DNA of 12,070 bases from Ectocarpus siliculosus (taxonomy: Eukaryota; Sar; Phaeophyceae; Ectocarpales; Ectocarpaceae): NCBI GenBank assembly GCA_000310025.1, contig FN649729.1, positions 2,063,087 through 2,075,156 of the forward strand, read 5' to 3'. Numbering within the stretch: position 1 is the first letter of the stretch; each line of letters begins with the position of its first letter. This document shows positions 1-6,500 of this stretch, piece after piece. Position numbers and translations under genes: made by a program. The notes beneath the pieces were generated by a model. It did no database searches. It saw only the letters and a program-made list of their open reading frames with translations, and was not told the origin of the DNA.

Positions 1-21
1 GGGGGGGGGGGGGGGGGAAGG

Positions 22-54
<33 letters not shown>
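1..54. repeat. poly-G tract at window edge
   Basis: There are 17 G, then AAGGC, then 32 uninterrupted G (23-54). It lies in the partial XPO4 intron 10, where it would be transcribed as poly-C. It could be a genuine homopolymer, like the shorter G/C runs elsewhere in this window, or sequencing/assembly noise. Confidence 0.9.
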
Positions 55-55
<1 letters not shown>

Positions 56-415
56 AGACGTTGAGAGAAACCTCCATCCGGGAGCTTACCAATAGATGTA
101 CAAAGCTGATTCATGCGTCTGTGCCAGGTAGGGCGAACTGAGAAGATAACAGTACCTCAAGGCACATACATATGCACAGATATGTACGATGTACATATAC
201 CTGAAAAACTGTTGAGAAAAATCGAAAACCCAGATGACACTCAATACTGCCTGTAGAGGGACAGACACAAACGACAATCAATTAACGAAAAAACGGCACA
301 CTCGACCCAACCATCGATGCGGTTAGCACTACTGCTGTACCACTACTGCTGTACCACTACCAACAACACGACCACCACAGCAACCTCAGCTCCCGCCGAT
401 ATCGTCAAACGTTAC
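55..415 (-). other. XPO4 intron 10 (partial, continues past left edge)
   Basis: The donor GTAACG follows exon 10 directly (GT at 415-414), and the acceptor is outside the window. No exon resembling the next part of exportin-4 was seen. The stretch contains a 14-bp direct repeat, CACTACTGCTGTAC, at 327-340 and 341-354 plus a partial third copy to 360. It also contains a short inverted repeat, ATATGTAC / GTACATAT, around 180-198. Confidence 0.7.
327..360. repeat. 14-bp tandem repeat, 2.4 copies
   Basis: Two identical copies of CACTACTGCTGTAC are followed by CACTAC. It lies within the partial XPO4 intron 10. Confidence 0.9.
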
Positions 416-563
416 CTGGACATCGACGGCGGCGAGGGCGCGGGCTAGGCTCAGCCGGCCCAGGCAGGCGGCGGAGCACATCTGCTCGTCCTTGTCCGCG
501 GCCCCGATCTCCTCCTCTTCGTCGTCCTCTTCGTGCCCCACGCTTGCCTCCGCCTCGACACGA
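416..563 (-). CDS. XPO4: XPO4 exon 10
   Basis: About codons 481-530. It encodes an acidic stretch, GHEEDDEEEEIGAADKDEQ, then MCSAACLGRLSLARAL, matching the acidic loop and following helix of animal XPO4. The donor is CAG|GTAACG. The acceptor is probably GCAAGCAG|T; using GCAAG|C three bases earlier would add one Ser and keep phase (exon start 566). Starts with one base completing a split codon and ends in phase 0. Confidence 0.88.
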
Positions 564-3500
564 CTGCTTGCACCACGTCAGACGTGTCAAACGCATCAAA
601 GCCGTCAAACGTGTCGAAACCGTGTCAACAACGCCAAACGCAGCCAAGCACGTCAAAGACGCCAAAGACGTCGAAAGACGTCAAAAGACGTCAAAACCAA
701 GTATACAACGCCAAACACACGAACCACATCAAATAGGTCGACCAAATCAAACACATCAACCACGTCAAACGTGTAAAGACATGTCAAAGCACTCAATGCG
801 TCAAAAGCCTCCATCACACACCAGTCGCCAGAGCCCGCGGTAAGTGGGGGTGTCTCATACTACGCTAGCATCGACCTCGCCAAATGGGTGACCATTGAAA
901 AGCGTCAGTCTCAGTGCGGCAGAAAACAGAACATTCTTCATGATCTAGGACCCCGTGGGGGCGTATGTGGGTGTGTGTACACGCGCCAAATACGTCAAAT
1001 ACGCAGAAGTCCCTTGCGAAAGCCCGCGGCGCAGACATGTGTCCGCCTTCAACCATTGCTTGTACGACACACGACCGTGCGCATATACCGAAGTTTTCCC
1101 CCCTGTGGGGTGGATATATGAAATGGCCACCGGCGTGAAAAGAGATCACCAATCGTCCTCGACAAACGTTTGGGGGATACTGTACCCATCAGGGCCACAA
1201 TAGCGGCAATGGTGTAGTCTAGCACCTGACCGTCAGCTCGTGCTCGAGGTACTGCTCGTACAGCGGGAAGGTGGCATCCTGCATGCCCTTCCTCATGCCC
1301 TGATTCTCCCCGCCAGTAACCTCGAAGTCCTCCGCCATCGCCACCCACGCCTCCAGCAGGAGGGCGAACGTCTCCCTCCTCCACCCGACGTCCTCATCGT
1401 CCTAGTAGTGCGGGTTACGCCAGCAGTCAATGAAAAATGCCGACAATAATAGAACAGGCTCATGTACGGCGGGTGAAGCCCGCAGTCAACGAAAAATGCC
1501 CCGACAATGATAAAACAGGCTCATGTAGTGCGGGGCCGCAGTTACCAAAAGTGCCGACAAGAAGATAACAGGCCCAGGTGTAAAACACCAAAAACAATAA
1601 CAAAATGGGTATATAAAGACAGCAGCCCCGACGAGGATGCTATTCTAAGCTAGCTTTACCTACTAACACATGACAATCGCAATCGCCTGGAGTGAAGAGT
1701 TACCAAGTATAATGGAAGTTGTAGGCAACAACCTAATTATAACTTAGAAGACGTTCATGAGTTATCTTCGAATCGTCGTAACGTTCTTTCGCAGTGAACA
1801 AAAACACACGTAGCTATGCACTGCACCAATCACTACAACCAGGAGCAACGCACATCTCGTCCGGCGAGGGCCTTCGACTCGTGCAGCATCCTCGAGCTCA
1901 GAGCGGCTAGGTGCTGCGCGAACGCCGCAAAGGAGTCTAGCTGGCCAAGGGTAGAGAGCTTGAAGTTGGACACGAGCCGCACCGCCATGCTGTTCGATGG
2001 TAGCGATCACGCAAAAGAAGAAGAAGAAGAAGAAGAAGAAGAAGAAGAAGAGGTGGCGGAACAACATCCAAGTACGACAAAAAAAAAAAAAAAGCGAAAC
2101 GAAACGAAAACGAAGAAACAGCGAGGAGAAAAATTAGGAGAAACGAAAGGTAGGGTCACGAAACAGAAACATTCACTCCTCCGTATTACAACAACTTGAT
2201 TTTAACAATTCTCACAGGGGCTCAGCGGTTGACTCGGCAAACTTCATATCATGGAGTGTTTCTCGTCGCCGGTGACATTGCCACGCGAATGATGAGCAAA
2301 ATAACCCCCCACACACGCAAAAACACAAAACGCGATTAACACATACCAAGTACAGGATAGACTACGTCTCTTAAGATGAAGACATCGACCACAAAGCAGC
2401 AGCAGCAGCACCAACACCAGTCGCACAACCTCCAGCAACACGTAACCCCCCCCCCAAAAAAAAAAAAAGCGGCATACCTGGCGATACCGATGTACTCGTC
2501 CGCCTGTGCCTCCTCCGCCGCAGCTTCCGCCGCCCCTTGATGCACCCCCTCTTGACGAACGCCTGCGTGTGTGCACGCGTACCGCCAGCGGCCGATGGTT
2601 ATCGTGGTGCAGGCAGAGGGTTGGGACGCGATTAGTACTCGAGAAAATCGCGTCGTTCTGGTGCGAAAAAGCAAAAGAAACAAGTCCGTGTTTTTTCTGC
2701 CCGCCAAAACAGTTGCGTTTGGTGCCCGAGAATATCGGGTCGCGAAACACCGTTCTGGTGGCATCAAGTCTCGTGTATTTCTTCCTGCAGAAATCGTTGC
2801 TCGAGAAATAGAGGGTACGGATACATTGTGCCTGTTGCGTGCAAACCACAGAAAGGAGGCGTGTTTACGTCCTGCCAAACGCGGCCGAAGGGTCGACGAC
2901 ATTCAGATCGAGTTAACACCGAACGCTGAGGACATCGCGTGGCACAACAACGGATGGGGGTTCGCTGTTTCTGCAGCTCTCATCAATGCATTTTACACCA
3001 CAATCGCTCCATTTGGAATACATTACTATCTACAGTACACACCGCCCCTCAACTTCTAATCGATGCAATTGTTAAATCATCGCTCTTCTGCCTATCTATC
3101 GCTCAACCTCCCATCAATACGATATGAAATCATTGCTATCGACACGCCGTCAACTTCCATGAATACTGCCATCAGTTAGAATCATGGCTAAACTTCTATC
3201 AGGACGGCCTAAATCATGACTCAACTCCAATTAGTTTCTGCTCAGATCTTGGCTAAACTCTCCTCATACCAGTATCTCATCCCTCACCCGCGGACGACAA
3301 ATCTTGACTAAACTCCCATTAATACCAGTATCTCGTCCCTCACCCGCGGACGAAAAGGGTGCTGCGAGGACGGCGGCGGCTCCCTCCACGAGGAAAGACG
3401 CGTAGGCCTTACGCTGGTCGTCGTTCTCGAAAATGTCCCCGTGCACCGAGGACAGCTGCAGCAGCAGCTGCCGCAGGGCGTGGGGCAGGGTGCCACCGGG

Positions 3501-6500
3501 GCCGGCGGTACCGCGAAGACGGACCTTTGGCGGCGTGCGCAGCGCCGGAGCACGTGCGTTGATGTGATGTGTGTGTGTTTCGCAAAAAGTGGGGAGAAGC
3601 AGGCAGTGGTGACGAGACCGAGCGGGGAGAGCGTGAGCGAGCAGTGCAGCGGCAGGGCAACTGGTGCGTGAGCGATGTGTGTGCTGTCCAAGCACAGCGA
3701 AGCGACGGGAAGTACAGTACAGCAGTACACAGAGGAATCGGCAAAAACGGCAAAACGGGGGGGGGGGGGTACAGTTGATGGGAGTAAATACTGCTTGCGC
3801 TTTGTTAAGCGCTGTCTGTGTGAGCGGTAAGGTGTGGTGTCTTGATCTTCGGTCGGTGTTGATGCCCTGTTAGAGGGGGGAACGGCGGCGTGTTTACCTC
3901 ATGTAGGCGTTGTTATCGCGAGCAGCAGCAGCAGCAGCAGCAACAACAACAACACAGGAAAATGCGGCGTTCTTCCAATGTACATCTTCTTATTGTCTCG
4001 AGCAACAGCGACAACAACCACCGCCGCCAACAACAACAACGACGAGCAATCCTTCGCCTCCAACAAAACGTCTCTCCCCACACACGCACCCGATGGTAGA
4101 CGTTGAACACGGCTCCGAGAAAGTCCGGCCGGACCAGGTACGCCCGCCACCGAGGCCCCGGCCGGATGAGCTGCTGCGCCGGCGGTATCTGCCACGCCTC
4201 CACGTACTTGAACTCCCACGACAGCACCTCCGCGCACACGTTAACGACCGTCGTCACCAGCTCCAGCACCGACGTATCCGACAGGGCTTCCGGCGTAGCT
4301 ACGGCCTTAACCGTCTCTCCCAGGAGCTCCATCGAGAGCGCCAGGCTCTTCCAGCAGCAAAGCGTTGGCAGACGACGTGAAGCGCGCGCGGGGGGCTTTG
4401 TGATTGAGGGACGGTTAGTTTTATCCAAGAGAGTACTGGGGCGACCGGGCGATATCGATCGAAAGAGCAGCGGAGATATCGACAGACTACGACGGTGGGG
4501 ACACAAGACAAAACTTATTATCGAGACGAGATTACCCTAAAATTCCTAGTAATAGATAACGCCCGACACGAACGAACCATCTATAATACTTGCTAGGCTA
4601 GCCGGAAGACAACCCTTTCCCTTTCTCTGACTCTCTCTACCTCTCTGTCTCTCTCTCCCTCTCTCCCCCTCTCCTGACCTGATCTAACCCGAGCTTGTTG
4701 AAGGCCGCGTGTGTGGCGCGGAAGAACTCCAAAGGGAGCCCGAGGGCGGTGGCCCGCGTTGAGCTGAACTCGGACACCAGGGAGAACAGGGCCTTGGCGC
4801 TTCGCAGCTATTCAAAAGTTAAAAGGGAGGAGGTTTCGTTCGTGATCGGGCGCGCACAGATAGGCGCCACGGGGAACGGACGAGCGAAGAAGGGGCGCAG
4901 CGAGTGTGAGGAGGTGGCGGGGAAGGGATGAGTGAAAAAGGGGCCCCGCGAGCGTGAGGGGGTGACGGCGAGGGGGGGATGAATGAAAAAGGGGGTCTCG
5001 TTTTTAAGTCGGGCTTTGGGGAGTTAAAAAGCGGAGTGCCATGCGGGACGCCGGTGTCCCGAAAAAAGGGTCTTGAAAAAACGAACGCTATTCACGACGT
5101 GCAACGGAAACGAACAAGGATTCAGAGTCCACTATGAACCACTGTGTACCACGCGTTCCCGGAGTAAAGAAGAAGAATTCGATTCTGGAGCACACATTGG
5201 AGGACACACCAAAGTTGGCACGTGTGTGTGTGGGAATATGGGAATGGAGTAAAACAGACTACTCAAGACACGAAACCAAAAAGCCAACGCACAAAGAACG
5301 CACAAACGCTGGAGGCAGGAGTTGACACAAACACCAAACCCAGATTCAAATCTCGTTCTCGTGTTTCGTTCAGGGCCACCGACACACCAACAGACGGGAA
5401 AGCAGACAGAGAGGCATTGTCAAGAAAGAGACAACGACGAGAGACAGAAGCATCACCAATGGCAACACGCAAGCAGTTCAGCAGGCAGCTATACTGCGGA
5501 AGCAAGCAATCCGAACCCCCAGGTAAAGAGCCGAGAGCCGGGGGGACGGGGGGATAACTCACTGCCGCGGCGCCCCCCTCGGAGGCCCCCTGCTGCAGCA
5601 GCGCAAACAGCGACAGCTTCGCTTCCTCCGTCTCGGCGGACCAGCCACGCCTCCAGAAAACGCAAAACGTGCGCAGCGCTTGCGAGACCACCGACCGCTC
5701 CAGCCTGTACAGGTGCGCGCATGAACGAACGCGCTTGTTGGCGTGTCTTTTCTTGTACGACGAGTGTATGTATGCTTCAGGTTCGGACACATGGAATGAA
5801 TTGACCAAACTGCACCGACGGCAGGCTTAGCGGTGCACCAGGGGAGGGAAGGGGGTGCCACTGAGACGGCGAGAACGGGGCAAGAGGGCGATCGGGATCA
5901 GAGGCCCTTGCCATCAATAGCAACAAGCTCTTCACCCGGGTCTGAAAAAAAGTATCACAAGACAGCTCCACTGACTGCCGCTTCGTGTGGGAGAACTCGT
6001 GCTTAATCCTCAATTACGCTAGTCTGTGAGTTCCGGGCCCAAGCCCAGCATTGCTCTGGGTAACGGGAAAGTCACATACTAGACGGCAGCATAACTTGAG
6101 GCTGCACCGCTGCCTTAAAACAGCAGGTCCTTCGACCAAACGTCCCCTCATTCAACGCTTCCACGTCTCACACTTCGCCCTTCCTATGCCCCCCCTTCCT
6201 TGCCCCCAAAAAAAAACTTTGTTCGGCAGACTTCTCTGCCTTTGTCGCTGTCTTTCTCTCTTGTTTTCTGTGTACCCGTTCTTCGCACTCCCTGTTAATA
6301 CAACATATATCTCCCGCTCCCTCCCTCCCTCACGATGCAGCGCACCCTTCATGCGACTCGCCGAATACCGCACGGTGCTTCGCGCTTGGCGATGTGAGAG
6401 CCTGGTCCGGTGAGAACCCGGCGTGCTCCGTCCCGGCTTTGTAGGGGAGCGAGATCAATGGTCTAACGACTACAGCATGCACGACTATGAGTACACCCCC

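Larger units (their letters stand above)
1402..1853 (-). other. XPO4 intron 8 (tandem repeats, TATA-like box)
   Basis: An intron of 452 nt. It holds three tandem copies of a 55-61 bp unit next to the 3' splice site, and a plus-strand TATATAAAG at 1610-1618. About 1630-1853 holds nothing recognisable except an ACTACA at 1832-1837. Confidence 0.8.
2563..3343 (-). other. XPO4 intron 6 (two repeat arrays, antisense open frame)
   Basis: A 781-nt intron largely made of repeats. A three-fold degenerate repeat lies at about 2655-2890 within a plus-strand open frame, and a seven-unit degenerate array lies at 3050-3355 and reaches the exon 6 donor. Confidence 0.75.

Noticed and set aside
1816-2199. 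A 127-codon plus-strand frame with poly-Glu and poly-Lys
   Set aside because: It is antisense to XPO4 exon 8 and its remaining length comes from the AAG microsatellite and poly-A run.
2244-2902. Two long minus-strand frames (about 190-200 codons) over exon 7
   Set aside because: They run through the repeats of intron 6 and the homopolymers beside the exon. Only the exon 7 segment aligns with exportin-4, and the donor GTATGC ends it.
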